A DNA stretch of 64,000 nt from Mesorhizobium sp. L-8-3 (GCF_016756615.1 NZ_AP023262.1:682001-746000); one strand, 5' to 3'. Shown: positions 16,117-25,450, numbered from the stretch's first letter. The notes: generated from the sequence alone by a model not told the origin. Numbers and translations are program-made.

Positions 16117-16362
16117 TCACGCAAAGCCACCGTTGGCGAGATGATCCAGATATTCATGTACCGCGTTGGCCTTGCCGTGCTCGACCAACAGTTCGGCAGT
16201 TCGACCACCGAAGGGAGCCAATGGCTCGGCCTGATACCAAGCAATGGCTTGTTCCTCGCTGCCGACCCATGCGGCTACTCGCTCGACGATCTGCGCCAGA
16301 TGCCTCTGCCCGTCAGATTTCCCGAGATGGTGTTCAGTCGTGTCTTGCGGAGAGATTTCCAT
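16117..16362 (-). CDS. Truncated Xre/MbcA/ParS-type antitoxin (DUF2384 toxin-binding domain only)
   Basis: The 81-residue product matches the C-terminal toxin-binding domain of RES-Xre antitoxins: LAQIVERVAAWVG, then AIAWYQAEPLAPFGGRTAELL, then VHEYLDHLANGGFA. The N-terminal helix-turn-helix half that intact members carry is missing. At the stop, GTGA offers a start for a downstream partner in the usual toxin position, but that frame closes after 13 codons, so no RES toxin remains. The surrounding 480 bp between lacI and gnd is otherwise empty. A fragment of the repeat sequence TATATGCCCTAGCGC lies at the start codon. This is probably a decayed toxin-antitoxin locus. Confidence 0.5.
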   Translation of the reverse strand: MEISPQDTTEHHLGKSDGQRHLAQIVERVAAWVGSEEQAIAWYQAEPLAPFGGRTAELLVEHGKANAVHEYLDHLANGGFA

Positions 16363-16423
16363 ATATGCCCTAGCGCTCCCGAATGCGTCTTCATATCACG
16401 CAGCAAGTACGCAGAGAGGCGCA

Positions 16424-17845
16424 TCAACCTCCGCTTCCCCACGGCCCGTGAAAGGCCCCTTCGGCGTCGACACGCTCGAAGCCATGCGCGCCGAAGAAGT
16501 CGCGCTGGGCCTGGATCAGGTTCGACGTGCCGCGTCCCTGGCGGTAGCTGTCGAAATAGGCGAGCGCCGAAGACAGCGCCGGAACCGGCAGGCCGGCCTC
16601 GACGGCTTGTGCCACGATGCGGCGCAGCGACGGGTGCGCCTCTTTCATCATCTCCACGAAGGCCGGCGCCATCAGAAGATTGGCGGCCGAGTCGCTGGTT
16701 CCGAAGGCTTCCGCGATGCGGCCGAGGAACTGGGAACGGATGATGCAGCCGGCCCGCCAGATCTTCGCGATGGTCGGCAGCGGCAGGTTCCAGCCGAACT
16801 CCTTCGAGGCCGCGTCCATCACGGCGAAGCCCTGCGCATAGGCCGCTATCTTGCCGGCAAAAAGCGCAAGCTCGAGATCGGCGAGCAGCGCCTTGCGACC
16901 GCCGGCGAGCCGCGTCGCGGGCACGCCGAAGACAGCCTCCGCAGCCGTTCGCTCGCCTTTCATGGCCGAAAGCACGCGTGCCGCAACAGCCGCTTCGATG
17001 GCCGTCGCCGGCACACCGAGCGTCTGCGCCTCGATGACGGACCATTTGCCGGTACCCTTCTGCCCGGCGCGGTCGAGGATGATGTCGACGACGGGCGACC
17101 CCGTCCCGGGGTCGTCGGCGGCCAGAACGGTCGCGGTGATCTCGATCAGGTAGGAGTTCAGCCGGCCGCGGTTCCAGCCGGCGAAGACAGGCGCGATCTC
17201 CTTGGCCGACAGGCCGAGCCCGTCGCGCAGCATACCGTAGATCTCGGCGATCATCTGCATGTCGGCATATTCGATGCCATTGTGGATGGTCTTCACGAAG
17301 TGGCCGGCGCCGTCGGTGCCCAGCCATGCCGCGCAGGGCTCGCCTTCATATTTCGCCGAGATGGCGGTGAGCACGTCCTCGACGCGACGCCAGGATTCCT
17401 CCGTGCCGCCGACCATGATCGAAGGTCCGTGACGGGCGCCTTCCTCGCCGCCCGAGACCCCCATGCCGATGAAGGTAAGGCCGGAATCCTTCAACTCGGC
17501 GAAGCGTCGCATCGTGTCGCGGAAATTGGCATTGCCTGCGTCGACGACGATGTCGCGCGCGGAAAGAACACTCCTCAGCAGCGCGATCTGCCCGTCGACC
17601 GCCTGGCCCGCCTGCACCATGACGATGACGGGCCGCGGCGGCCGGATCGCCTCGGCAAGCGCCTCGATCGTATGGCACGGCACGATCCTCTCCCTGAGGC
17701 TGCCTGCCTGCCCATAGAAGGCATCGGTACGCGACGTCGTGCGGTTGAATACGGCGACCCGGTGACCCTTTTCCGCGATATTGAGCGCGAGATTGGAACC
17801 CATGACGCCAAGGCCGATCAAACCGATATCGGCTTTGTTTTCCAT
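16424..17845 (-). CDS. gnd: 6-phosphogluconate dehydrogenase, decarboxylating
   Basis: The 473-residue enzyme converts 6-phosphogluconate and NADP+ to ribulose 5-phosphate and CO2. The N-terminal dinucleotide motif (IGLIGLGVMGSNLALNIAEKG), the FIGMGVSGGEEGARHGPSIM substrate block, FVKTIHNGIEYADMQ and the C-terminal RDFFGAHGFERVD tail are all present, and the length fits the family. I start at MENKADIG (17845), which has a ribosome-binding site (GGAAAAGACA). It is the last gene after kdgF, 80 bases downstream, and may be read with the uronate operon, although it also serves the pentose phosphate pathway. Confidence 0.9.
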   Translation of the reverse strand: MENKADIGLIGLGVMGSNLALNIAEKGHRVAVFNRTTSRTDAFYGQAGSLRERIVPCHTIEALAEAIRPPRPVIVMVQAGQAVDGQIALLRSVLSARDIVVDAGNANFRDTMRRFAELKDSGLTFIGMGVSGGEEGARHGPSIMVGGTEESWRRVEDVLTAISAKYEGEPCAAWLGTDGAGHFVKTIHNGIEYADMQMIAEIYGMLRDGLGLSAKEIAPVFAGWNRGRLNSYLIEITATVLAADDPGTGSPVVDIILDRAGQKGTGKWSVIEAQTLGVPATAIEAAVAARVLSAMKGERTAAEAVFGVPATRLAGGRKALLADLELALFAGKIAAYAQGFAVMDAASKEFGWNLPLPTIAKIWRAGCIIRSQFLGRIAEAFGTSDSAANLLMAPAFVEMMKEAHPSLRRIVAQAVEAGLPVPALSSALAYFDSYRQGRGTSNLIQAQRDFFGAHGFERVDAEGAFHGPWGSGG

Positions 17846-17925
17846 TGTCTTTTCCTTCGGATCGCGTGGCAGGTCTGACGTGGGCGGCGATGATCGACCG
17901 CCGGCCGCCATTCGTCAACCTGACG

Positions 17926-18264
17926 TCAGGACAGGAATTCGAGCCGCGCAGGGGTGAAGCAGTCGATCAGCCGCCCATAGGCCAAGGCCTTGCATCCGTG
18001 CACCACGCCGGAAGGCACGATGAAGCTCTGGCCAGCATCGAGGGTCGTCGTCTCGGCGCCGATCGTCACCTCGAAGGCGCCTTCGGCCACATAACTCGCC
18101 TGAACATGCGGGTGGGAATGGAGCGAACCGACAGCGCCCTCTTCGAAGGCGACCTCGACCAACATCATCCGATCGTCATGGGCGAGCAGGCGCCTGCGTA
18201 TGCCGGGCTCGGCCGGCGTCCAGTCGTGTTCGGAAGGTTTCACGAAAATGGGGCTCGCCATCAT
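17926..18264 (-). CDS. kdgF: Pectin degradation cupin KdgF
   Basis: The 112-residue cupin has the metal-binding motifs HSHPHVQASYVAEGAFEVTIG and PSGVVHGCKALAYG. Short cupins of this build next to kduI are KdgF, which speeds the opening of cyclic 4,5-unsaturated galacturonate to the linear 5-keto-4-deoxyuronate used by KduI. The start is the first of two ATG codons (18264), set by AGAGGAG. It lies downstream of kduI, from which it is separated by a 250 bp mosaic repeat. The function is assigned from both family and neighbours. Confidence 0.8.
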   Translation of the reverse strand: MMASPIFVKPSEHDWTPAEPGIRRRLLAHDDRMMLVEVAFEEGAVGSLHSHPHVQASYVAEGAFEVTIGAETTTLDAGQSFIVPSGVVHGCKALAYGRLIDCFTPARLEFLS

Positions 18265-18278
18265 CTGCTCCTCTCTGC

Positions 18279-18530
18279 CATCCGGGTGGACGCTGCGCAT
18301 CCGCCCCGGCCTCAATCGCCGGCGCGGCCCATCCGGGCCGCTTGGCTTCGCGCTACCGCATCGGCCCGAAAATCGAACTCGATTTTCGGAAAGCACGATG
18401 CATAACTAATAGTGGCAGACTGTCCTTTGCGCGTCCAAGTGGACGCGCGGCGCTCTGCAGGCGTGGGCCACGCCGTCGCGCGCTTCAATGGTCGATCAAT
18501 CGACCGTTGGCATCATCCGCGCCCGAAGCC
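18279..18530. repeat. Mosaic palindromic element, copy 1, with inserted 101 bp module
   Basis: The outer element runs from GGATGC-type hairpins through CGCCGGCGCGGCCCATCCGGGCC to GTCGATCAATCGACCGTTGG. It is related to the copies at 25290, 26825 and 46911. Inside it, 18356-18456 is a 101 bp module with two hairpins (CCGAAAATCGA/TCGATTTTCGG and GCGCGTCC/GGACGCGC). The same module occurs inverted at 46971-47071. The element ends 3 bases beyond the kduI stop. Confidence 0.75.
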
Positions 18531-18532
18531 GG

Positions 18533-19372
18533 TCATCGCAGGTCCTCCATCGGCACCATGTCGACATCGGCATAGTCGACATTGTCGCCAGCCATCGCCC
18601 AGATGAAACTGTAGCTGGACGTGCCAGCCCCGCTGTGGACCGACCAGCCCGGAGACAGAACCGCCTGTTCGTTGGCCACCACGAGATGGCGGGTCTCCTC
18701 CGGCTCGCCCATGAAGTGGAACACGCGGCCCTGCTCGGGCAGGCCGAAATAAAGATACGCCTCCGAGCGACGATCGTGGACATGGCATGGCATGGTGTTC
18801 CAGACGGAACCTTCGGCCAGCACGGTCATGCCGACGACGAGCTGGCAGGATTCCATCACCTCGGGGTGGACGAACTGGTGGATCGAACGCTCGTTGGCGG
18901 TGGCGCGCTCGCCGAGGTCGAGCCGCCGGGCGTCGCCGATGCGGATGAGCCGCGGCGGAATCTCCTTGTGGGCCGGGGCGCTGAGCAGATAGAACTTTGC
19001 CGGCTTCCGCCCGTCGACGCTCGCGAAGCGCACCGGCCCGGAACCCTTGCCCAGATAGAGCATGTCGCGATGGCTCAGCGGGTAGGATCGCCCGCCTGCC
19101 GTCACGCTGCCCTCGCCGCCGACATTGACGACCGTCATTTCCCGGCGGTCGAGCAGATCCGGCGTGCCGGCTTGCCTGACCTGCCGAAGATCGAGGGCGC
19201 CTGCAGCGGGCATCGCGCCGCCGACGATCAGCCGGTCGAGATGAGAATAGGTAAGCCTGATCTCGCCAGGCACAAAAAGCGTCTCGACCAGGAATGCCGC
19301 GCGCAGTCCGGTCGTGTCGAACGCCTTGGCTGTCTTCGGATCGATCGCGTGGCGCGTCTCCACAAGCATCAT
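18533..19372 (-). CDS. kduI: 5-dehydro-4-deoxy-D-glucuronate isomerase
   Basis: KduI converts 5-keto-4-deoxyuronate to 3-deoxy-D-glycero-2,5-hexodiulosonate in pectin and alginate-type uronate breakdown. The 279-residue length matches the family. The metal ligands are visible as H197, H199 and E204 in CHVHDRRSEAYLYF and H246 in GWSVHSGAG. Other conserved blocks are FLVETLFVPGEI and DMLYLGKGSG. I chose the ATG at 19372 (MMLVETRH), 6 bases after GGAGAG. The gene follows the GntR regulator in the hexuronate operon, and kdgF comes next. Confidence 0.93.
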   Translation of the reverse strand: MMLVETRHAIDPKTAKAFDTTGLRAAFLVETLFVPGEIRLTYSHLDRLIVGGAMPAAGALDLRQVRQAGTPDLLDRREMTVVNVGGEGSVTAGGRSYPLSHRDMLYLGKGSGPVRFASVDGRKPAKFYLLSAPAHKEIPPRLIRIGDARRLDLGERATANERSIHQFVHPEVMESCQLVVGMTVLAEGSVWNTMPCHVHDRRSEAYLYFGLPEQGRVFHFMGEPEETRHLVVANEQAVLSPGWSVHSGAGTSSYSFIWAMAGDNVDYADVDMVPMEDLR

Positions 19373-19403
19373 CCGTTGCTCTCCATCGTATCCTGTCGCG
19401 CGC

Positions 19404-20174
19404 TCAAAGCTTGCCCGGGAACAGCCGCTCGAGATCGCCGCCGCTCTGCAGCAGTCCGTGATAGCGTTTCTGGCTGGCCGAGAGATGGCGGCGCATGGCG
19501 TCACGCGCGGCACCCGGGTCGCTCTCCGATATCGCGTCCATGATGGCCCGATGCTCGGACTGGAGCCTGGCCTGGTATTCCTCGGACTGGAGCAGCCCGG
19601 AGGAGAACGACGTGACCAGATCGCGCGGGATCGTGCGCCGGCCGAGCACGTCGAGTATCTCGACGTAGAAGGGATTGTTGGTGGCCTGGGCGATCGCACG
19701 ATGGAAGGCAAAGTCGGCGGCGCCTGTCGGCTCGCGCCGCCGCAAGAGGTTCTCGAAATCGCCGAAGGCTTCATTGATCTCCGCCATCTGCGAAGGCGAC
19801 CGGCGTTGCGCGGCGAGCGCGGCCGACTCGATCTCGATCGCCATGCGCACTTCGAGCACGTTGAGCACAAGCGAGACCTTGCCGCTCAGATCCGCGACCA
19901 GGCTCTCCAAGGCCAGTGGGGCGTTGTCGTTGACGAATACGCCGGCGCCCTGACGAGGAACGACGAGCCCGTCGGCCGCGAGGCGCGTCACCGCCTCGCG
20001 CACCACGGTCCTGCTGACGCCGAACTCGCCGCTCAGTTGATGTTCGGTCGGCAGCTTGCTGCCGGGCGACAGCTGGCCCGAGGCGATCTGACGCCTGAGC
20101 GTTTCGACCAGCCGGTCTGCGAGCTTGGGGCGTCTCTGAACATCGCTATCGAGCGCCAGTTCTTCCGGTTTCAT
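19404..20174 (-). CDS. GntR/FadR-family regulator of the hexuronate operon
   Basis: The 256-residue protein has an N-terminal winged helix (LADRLVETLRRQIASGQLSPG, PTEHQLSGEFGVSRTVVREA). A FadR-type helical C-terminal domain (FCD) follows, with Asp and His metal ligands in DFAFHRAIAQATNNPFYVEIL and SEHRAIMDAI. It is embedded between dctM and kduI, so it very likely controls this operon, probably as a repressor released by a uronate intermediate. I start at MKPEELAL (20174). A frame open further upstream overlaps dctM and is not used. Confidence 0.88.
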   Translation of the reverse strand: MKPEELALDSDVQRRPKLADRLVETLRRQIASGQLSPGSKLPTEHQLSGEFGVSRTVVREAVTRLAADGLVVPRQGAGVFVNDNAPLALESLVADLSGKVSLVLNVLEVRMAIEIESAALAAQRRSPSQMAEINEAFGDFENLLRRREPTGAADFAFHRAIAQATNNPFYVEILDVLGRRTIPRDLVTSFSSGLLQSEEYQARLQSEHRAIMDAISESDPGAARDAMRRHLSASQKRYHGLLQSGGDLERLFPGKL

Positions 20175-20200
20175 GTCTGTTCGCCTTTCCCCGGGAGTCC

Positions 20201-21484
20201 TCACTTGAACATCGACGGCAGCCAAAGCGATATCGCCGGGACATAGGTCACCAACAGGAGCACCAGCACGCCGGCGCCGTAGAACGGCCATATCGAGCGC
20301 ATCGCCTCCCAGACCGAGATCTTGCCGACCGCGCAGGCGACGAACTGGACGGAGCCGACCGGCGGCGTATTCAACCCAATGCCGAGATTGAGGATCATGA
20401 TGACCCCGAAATGAACAGGGTCGATGCCGTAGGCCTGCACGACCGGCAGGAAGATCGGCGTGGTGATGATGATCATCGGCCCCATATCCATGAAGGTGCC
20501 CAGGAACAGCATCAAGAGGTTGAGCAGAAGCAGAATCGTCAGCGGATCCTCGGAGACGGCGTTGAGTGCCGCGATCAAGGCGGCCGGAACCTTCAGGAAG
20601 GCCAGAAGCCAGGAGAACGCCGCCGCCGTGCCGATGATCAAGAGCACCATCGAGGTTGTCTTCACCGCACCCAGCGTCGAATCGACGAAATGGCGCCAGC
20701 TCATCTGGCGATAGACGAAGATGGTAACCAGCAGCGCATAGATGACGGCCATGCAGGAGCTTTCCGTGGCCGTGAAGACGCCGGAACGCACCCCGCCGAA
20801 GATGATCGCGATGAGGAGCAGGCCGGGCACGGCGACCGCGCCCAGGCGCAGGGCTGCCGACAGGCCGGGAAACGGCTCGGTCGGATAGCCGCGGGCGCGG
20901 GCGACGAAATAGGCGGTGACCATCAGCGACGCCGCGAACAGCAGTCCCGGGACAATGCCGGCCGTGAACAGGTCCGCGATCGAGATCTTGCCGCCCGCCG
21001 AGATCGAATAGATGATCATATTGTGCGACGGCGGCAGGAGCAGCGCGATCAGCGCGGCCATCGACGTGACGTTGACGGCGTAGCCGGCGCCGTAGCCGCG
21101 CGCCTTCATCTGCGGGATCATCAGCCCGCCGACGGCCGCTGCCTCGGCCACGGCCGAGCCGGAGATGCCGCCGAACATCGTCGATGCCGCTATGTTGACC
21201 TGGCCGAGCCCGCCACGCAGATGCCCGACCAGCGCGCCGGCAAAGGCCACGATGCGCTGGGCGATGCCGCCGCGCACCATCAGGTCGCCGGCATAGATGA
21301 AGAAGGGCACGGCGATGAGCGAGAAGGCGTTCATGCCCGAATTCATGCGCTGGAAGACCACAAGCGGCGGCAACCCCATGTAAAGCACCGTAGCGAAGCT
21401 GGCGACGCCGAGACAAAACGCGATCGGCGTGCCGATCAGCATGAGCAGGGTGAAGACGCCGAAGAGGATCCAGAGCTCCATCAC
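20201..21484 (-). CDS. dctM: TRAP transporter large membrane subunit
   Basis: The 427-residue protein has about twelve transmembrane helices and the DctM motifs FGVFTLLMLIGTPIAFCLG, FGGISGSAVAEAAAVGGLM and NLGIGLNTPPVGSVQF. It is the sodium- or proton-driven translocation subunit of the importer formed with DctP and DctQ. Its start overlaps the dctQ stop by four bases (ATGA). The neighbours indicate a hexuronate substrate. Confidence 0.93.
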   Translation of the reverse strand: MMELWILFGVFTLLMLIGTPIAFCLGVASFATVLYMGLPPLVVFQRMNSGMNAFSLIAVPFFIYAGDLMVRGGIAQRIVAFAGALVGHLRGGLGQVNIAASTMFGGISGSAVAEAAAVGGLMIPQMKARGYGAGYAVNVTSMAALIALLLPPSHNMIIYSISAGGKISIADLFTAGIVPGLLFAASLMVTAYFVARARGYPTEPFPGLSAALRLGAVAVPGLLLIAIIFGGVRSGVFTATESSCMAVIYALLVTIFVYRQMSWRHFVDSTLGAVKTTSMVLLIIGTAAAFSWLLAFLKVPAALIAALNAVSEDPLTILLLLNLLMLFLGTFMDMGPMIIITTPIFLPVVQAYGIDPVHFGVIMILNLGIGLNTPPVGSVQFVACAVGKISVWEAMRSIWPFYGAGVLVLLLVTYVPAISLWLPSMFK

Positions 21485-22005
21485 GCGGCTCCTTCGGCTG
21501 CGGCATCTATTTCAGCATCGACCGGAGCGCCCGAGAAACGGAGCGCCATACGCTCCAGGGAAAACAACGAGACGAGCGCTCCGCCCACGACGATCGGCAC
21601 ATAGTCGAAGCCGCCGGGCAGCCCGAGCGCCGGCATGGTCGAATCCCAGGTGAGGGCGACGAGCTTGGCGCCATAGACCACCATGCCGATGCCGAAAGCC
21701 AGCACCATGACGTCGGAGATCGTCCGCAACACCCCTCGCGCCCGGGGCATAGCATAGAGCAGCACGTCGAAGCCGAGATGGAAGTTGTCGCGCACACCGA
21801 CGGCGGAGCCCAGGAAGATGAACCAGCTCATCAGCATGACGGAGGCAGGCTCGGTCCAGCTCGGGCTTGCGTTGAGGACGTAGCGGCCCCAGACCTGCCA
21901 CGCGACGAAGCCGGTCATGAGAACGAGGCCGAAGCCCGCCAGCCATAAGGCCAGCGTCGACAGGAACGTCAGGAAACGTGCGATCTGCGGCAAGGTTGCG
22001 CGCAT
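21481..22005 (-). CDS. dctQ: TRAP transporter small membrane subunit
   Basis: The 174-residue protein has four transmembrane helices, including FLTFLSTLALWLAGFGLVLM, and the DctQ pattern with a conserved Trp-Gly-Arg-Tyr (VWGRYVLNASPSWTEP). It partners DctM. The start is taken at MRATLPQ (22005). The longer open frame to 22077 lacks a ribosome-binding site and adds only basic, non-conserved residues. Confidence 0.88.
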   Translation of the reverse strand: MRATLPQIARFLTFLSTLALWLAGFGLVLMTGFVAWQVWGRYVLNASPSWTEPASVMLMSWFIFLGSAVGVRDNFHLGFDVLLYAMPRARGVLRTISDVMVLAFGIGMVVYGAKLVALTWDSTMPALGLPGGFDYVPIVVGGALVSLFSLERMALRFSGAPVDAEIDAAAEGAA

Positions 22006-22081
22006 CGATAACCCCGGATTCGATCGTTGCAGACTATGGTTTGCGTCGCGTGCCCGGTGCGGCGCGCGACGCTCCACGCCG

Positions 22082-23062
22082 TCAATCGGTCGCCTGGATC
22101 CGCGACACGAGGTCCTTCAGCTTGTCGCTCTTCACGAACTGCTCGTAGACCGGCTTCATCGCGTCGATGAAGGGCTGCTTGTCGATCTCGACGACGACCT
22201 CGGATCCGGCCGCGCGCACCGTCTTTTCCGATTCCGCCTCGCGCGCGGTCCAGAGTTCGCGCATCTTGCCCACGCTCTCCTTGGCGGCGGCGCGGATAAT
22301 CGCCTGATCCTCGGGCGAGAGCTTGTCCCAGGAGGTCTTCGACATGACCAGCACTTCGGGCACGATCAGGTGCTGGTCGAGCGTATAGTTTTTCGCCACC
22401 TCGTAATGCTTCGAGGATTCGTAGCTCGGCCAGTTGTTCTCGGCGCCGTCGATGACGCCGGTCTGGATGGCCGAGTAGACCTCGCCGTAGGGCATGGGCA
22501 CCGCATTGGCGCCAAGCGCATTGACCATGGCGACGAAGACGTCGGACTGGATGACCCTGAGCTTCATGCCCTTCAGGTCGTCGATCGACTTGATGGGTTT
22601 CTTCGAATTGTAAAAGGAACGCGAGCCGGAATCGTAGAATGCCAGGCCGACCAGGTCGTGAGCCTCGAAGGCCTTGAGGATGTCGTCGCCGATCGGCCCG
22701 TCCATGACCTTGTGCATGTGGTCGATCGACTTGAAGATGTAGGGCAGCGAGACTGCCTGGGTTTCCTCGACGATGTTGTTGAACGGTCCGAGCGAAACGC
22801 GGTTCATATCGATGACACCGGCGCGGGTCTGCTCGATCGTGTCCTTCTCCTCGCCGAGCTGGGCCGAATGATAGACCTCGACGCCGATGCGGCCGCCGGT
22901 CCGCTCCTTGACGAGTTCACCGAGATATTTGACCGCCTCCACGGTCGGATAGCCGTCCGGGTGCGTATCGGACGATCTCAACGTGACTTCCTGTGCGATC
23001 GCCGCACCGCCGGCAAGCGCCATCGAAAACGCCGCGGCAGCCAATTTCCGGATCAGGTTCAT
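22082..23062 (-). CDS. dctP: TRAP transporter periplasmic binding protein, probably uronate-specific
   Basis: The 326-residue protein has a signal peptide ([20 protein letters not shown]) and the DctP fold, with the signature [14 protein letters not shown] (arginine for the substrate carboxylate) and [20 protein letters not shown]. The latter block is typical of receptors for glucuronate and galacturonate. The start at 23062 is set by GGGAGGAA. It lies 38 bases after uxaC, so the transporter and the first catabolic enzyme are made together. Confidence 0.88.
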   Translation of the reverse strand: MNLIRKLAAAAFSMALAGGAAIAQEVTLRSSDTHPDGYPTVEAVKYLGELVKERTGGRIGVEVYHSAQLGEEKDTIEQTRAGVIDMNRVSLGPFNNIVEETQAVSLPYIFKSIDHMHKVMDGPIGDDILKAFEAHDLVGLAFYDSGSRSFYNSKKPIKSIDDLKGMKLRVIQSDVFVAMVNALGANAVPMPYGEVYSAIQTGVIDGAENNWPSYESSKHYEVAKNYTLDQHLIVPEVLVMSKTSWDKLSPEDQAIIRAAAKESVGKMRELWTAREAESEKTVRAAGSEVVVEIDKQPFIDAMKPVYEQFVKSDKLKDLVSRIQATD

Positions 23063-23100
23063 GGTTTCCTCCCTCTGTTCCCTGATTTCGGTCTCCTCGG

Positions 23101-24504
23101 TCAAAGACGGTAAGCGCGCTTGGCGAGACCATAAGCGAGCTCACCGGCAAGCTCGGCCGCCTCCTCCTCCCGGAGGCGGCCGGTGAGCACAAGTTCGGCG
23201 AGATAGGCGCAGTCGACCCGGCGCGCGACGTCGTGGCGGGCGGGGATCGACGGAAAGGCGCGGGTGTCGTCGTTGAAGCCGACGGTGTTGTAGAAGCCGG
23301 CCGTCTCGGTCGTCAGCTCGCGGAAACGGCGCATGCCTTCCGGACTGTCGAAGAACCACCAGGCCGGCCCGAGCCGCAGGCAGGGATAGACGCCGGCGAG
23401 CGGCGCGAGTTCGCGTGCGTAGGAGGTCTCGTCCAGGGTGAACAGGATGATCGTGAACCCCGGCTCGAGACCGACCGCGTCGAGCATGGGCTTCAGCGCG
23501 GCGACATAGTCGGTGCGGCCGGGGATGTCGAAGCCTTTGTCGCGGCCGAAGCGGGCGAGCATGTCGGGCGAATGGTTGCGGCGGGAACCGGGATGGATCT
23601 GCATGACAAGCCCGTCATCCAGGCTCATCTTCGCCATCTCGGTCAGCATCTGCGCGCGGAACAGGTTGCGCTCAGCCGGCCCGGCGCCGCCGGCCCGGAC
23701 CCGCACATAGAGGGCTTCGGCATCGACCGCAGAGAGGTCCGCCGTATCGGCGGTCGGATGGCCGTGGTCGCTCGCCGTCGCGCCGTGCTGCCTGAAGAAG
23801 GCGCGGCGCGTGCGATGGGCGTCGAGATAGCCTTTCCACGTGCCGGTGTCGCAGCCGGTGATCTCGCCGAAGGCATCGAGATTGGCGGCAAAGCCGTCAA
23901 AATCGGGATCGACGACGGAATCGGGACGGTAGGTGGTGATCACCCGCCCACCCCAGGCGGACTGGCCGATCGCCCGATGCCAGCGCAGATCATCGAGCGC
24001 CCCTTCGGTCGTGGCGATGACTTCGATGTCGAACCGCTCGAACAGCGCGCGCGGGCGGAAATCGTCCTGCGCGAGACATTCGTCGATCCGGTCGTAGAAG
24101 AGGTCCGCCGTCCTGGCGGAAAGCGGCGCGTCGAGGCCGAACAGCGTCTCGAAAGTGTGTTCCAGCCAGAGCTTCGTCGGCGTACCGCGGAACAGGTGGA
24201 AATGCTCGGCGAAAAGACGCCAGATCTTGCGCCCGTCGGTCTCGACCGGGCCACCATCGCTCCGCGGGATGCCGAGGCGCTCCAGCGGCAGGCCCTGGCT
24301 GAAGAGCATGCGGAAAATATAGTGGTCGGGGACGATCAGCAGCCGGGCAGGATCGGGAAAACGCTCGTTCTCGGCATACCAGCGCGGGTCGGTATGGCCA
24401 TGCGGACTGACGATCGGCAGATCGCGGATCTCCGCGAACAAAGCGCGGGCGAGCGAACGGACCGACGGATCGGTCGGGAACAGGCGATCGTCATCCAACG
24501 GCAT
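23101..24504 (-). CDS. uxaC: Glucuronate/galacturonate isomerase
   Basis: UxaC converts D-glucuronate to D-fructuronate and D-galacturonate to D-tagaturonate. The 467-residue protein has the amidohydrolase-like metal motif in its family form ([20 protein letters not shown]), the [14 protein letters not shown] block, and later [12 protein letters not shown] and [12 protein letters not shown]. The start at MPLDDDRL (24504) follows GGGGGGAGA. It is the first gene of the hexuronate operon and has a good promoter upstream (24549-24577). The following enzymes of the pathway (uxaB, uxuA, kdgK) are not in the window. Confidence 0.93.
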   Translation of the reverse strand: MPLDDDRLFPTDPSVRSLARALFAEIRDLPIVSPHGHTDPRWYAENERFPDPARLLIVPDHYIFRMLFSQGLPLERLGIPRSDGGPVETDGRKIWRLFAEHFHLFRGTPTKLWLEHTFETLFGLDAPLSARTADLFYDRIDECLAQDDFRPRALFERFDIEVIATTEGALDDLRWHRAIGQSAWGGRVITTYRPDSVVDPDFDGFAANLDAFGEITGCDTGTWKGYLDAHRTRRAFFRQHGATASDHGHPTADTADLSAVDAEALYVRVRAGGAGPAERNLFRAQMLTEMAKMSLDDGLVMQIHPGSRRNHSPDMLARFGRDKGFDIPGRTDYVAALKPMLDAVGLEPGFTIILFTLDETSYARELAPLAGVYPCLRLGPAWWFFDSPEGMRRFRELTTETAGFYNTVGFNDDTRAFPSIPARHDVARRVDCAYLAELVLTGRLREEEAAELAGELAYGLAKRAYRL

Positions 24505-24548
24505 GCGATCTCCCCCCACATCGCCTCCCTCCCCGGAGGCATTTCAGT

Positions 24549-24577
24549 TTTCTAGAGCTGAATAGATACTATGTCAA
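24549..24577 (-). promoter_or_regulatory. Strong sigma-70-type promoter of the hexuronate operon
   Basis: On the minus strand TTGACA (24577-24572) and TAGAAA (24554-24549) are separated by exactly 17 bases, 45 bases before the uxaC start. The spacer and upstream bases (TCATACAAATCATGA) contain dyad-like sequence that could hold the GntR operator. Confidence 0.65.
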
Positions 24578-24702
24578 ACCTCAGCGTTCATGATTTGTAT
24601 GACGACTTTCAGTCTGCCCGGGCATCGCGCTCGACGCCGCGCCCGTGATTGAAGGTCTGCAGTGGATCGACCCCTAGCGGACCTTCGATCGATCGGTTTC
24701 CC

Positions 24703-25170
24703 TCACTTCCTGATGCTGGACGTGATCGACTGGATTACCTCGGTCGCCATCTTGAATTCCTTTGCGCGGTTTTCAATTCCGTGGCGCCTGGCGATGTAGT
24801 CGAAGTCGGTGTAGGCCGCGTAGACCGAGCCGTCGGGCTCCTGGTAGACGACGACACGCACCGGCCAGTCGAGTCCGGCCTTGGGGTTCGCGGTTATGAA
24901 GGTCGTGCCGAGTGCCGGGTTGCCGAACATGACGAGCCGTGACGGCTGGACGATGTTGCCGGCGGCGTTTCCGAGCTTCGCCTGGTCGATCACGCCGAAG
25001 AACATGATGCCCTTCTTGACGACATCCTTCTCGATCCGTGACACCGTCTCGGCAACCGAATAGCTGCTTCTGACGGTGACGACTCCGTCGGAAACGGTGT
25101 CGGCATTCGCCGGGAACACCAGCGCCACCCCGGCCGTCGCGGCCAGTATCGATTTGACTAAGGTGATCAT
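24703..25170 (-). CDS. Exported DUF302-family protein
   Basis: The 155-residue protein has a signal peptide (MITLVKSILAATAGVALVFPANA) and one DUF302 domain: YSVAETVSRIEKDVVKKGIMFFGVIDQAKL, with the pocket-forming LVMFGNPALGT and the end block LDWPVRVVVYQE. DUF302 proteins are small periplasmic or cytosolic alpha/beta proteins of unknown biochemical role. The start at 25170 follows GAGAAAG. It follows the MFS gene across a 355 bp gap that holds a mosaic repeat. Confidence 0.8.
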   Translation of the reverse strand: MITLVKSILAATAGVALVFPANADTVSDGVVTVRSSYSVAETVSRIEKDVVKKGIMFFGVIDQAKLGNAAGNIVQPSRLVMFGNPALGTTFITANPKAGLDWPVRVVVYQEPDGSVYAAYTDFDYIARRHGIENRAKEFKMATEVIQSITSSIRK

Positions 25171-25289
25171 TTCTCTTTCTCCATGGGTGAGGCCCGTCGA
25201 GTGACAAGGCTGGGAGAAGCATGCCGGCGGTCGCGGCGGATTGATAATGCCGTTTGCTGCCTGAGTTGATGAGCGGCGCTTATGGCCCA

Positions 25290-25450
25290 TCTCGCCGCGC
25301 CTGAATGCTGACGCATCCTGGCCTGGTGGATGCTCAGCATCCACCTTGCCTAGCCGCCGGCGCGGCCTATTCAGGCAGCCTGGCCTTTCGTGCCAACGGG
25401 CGCGGCACGCGGTCGCGCGCTCCGACGGTCGATCCTGTCGGCCGTTGGCT
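25290..25450. repeat. Mosaic palindromic element, copy 2 (without the 101 bp module)
   Basis: It contains a perfect hairpin GGTGGATGCT-C-AGCATCCACC (25325-25345), then GCCGCCGGCGCGGCC, GCCAACGGGCGCGGC and a final GTCGATCCTGTCGGCCG, in the same order as in the other copies. It lies between the MFS and DUF302 genes. The rest of this 355 bp gap shows no gene. Confidence 0.7.

Noticed and set aside
20411..21604. 397-codon plus-strand open frame inside dctM/dctQ
   Set aside because: It is a low-complexity Arg/Asp/Gln-rich translation antisense to clear TRAP transporter genes.
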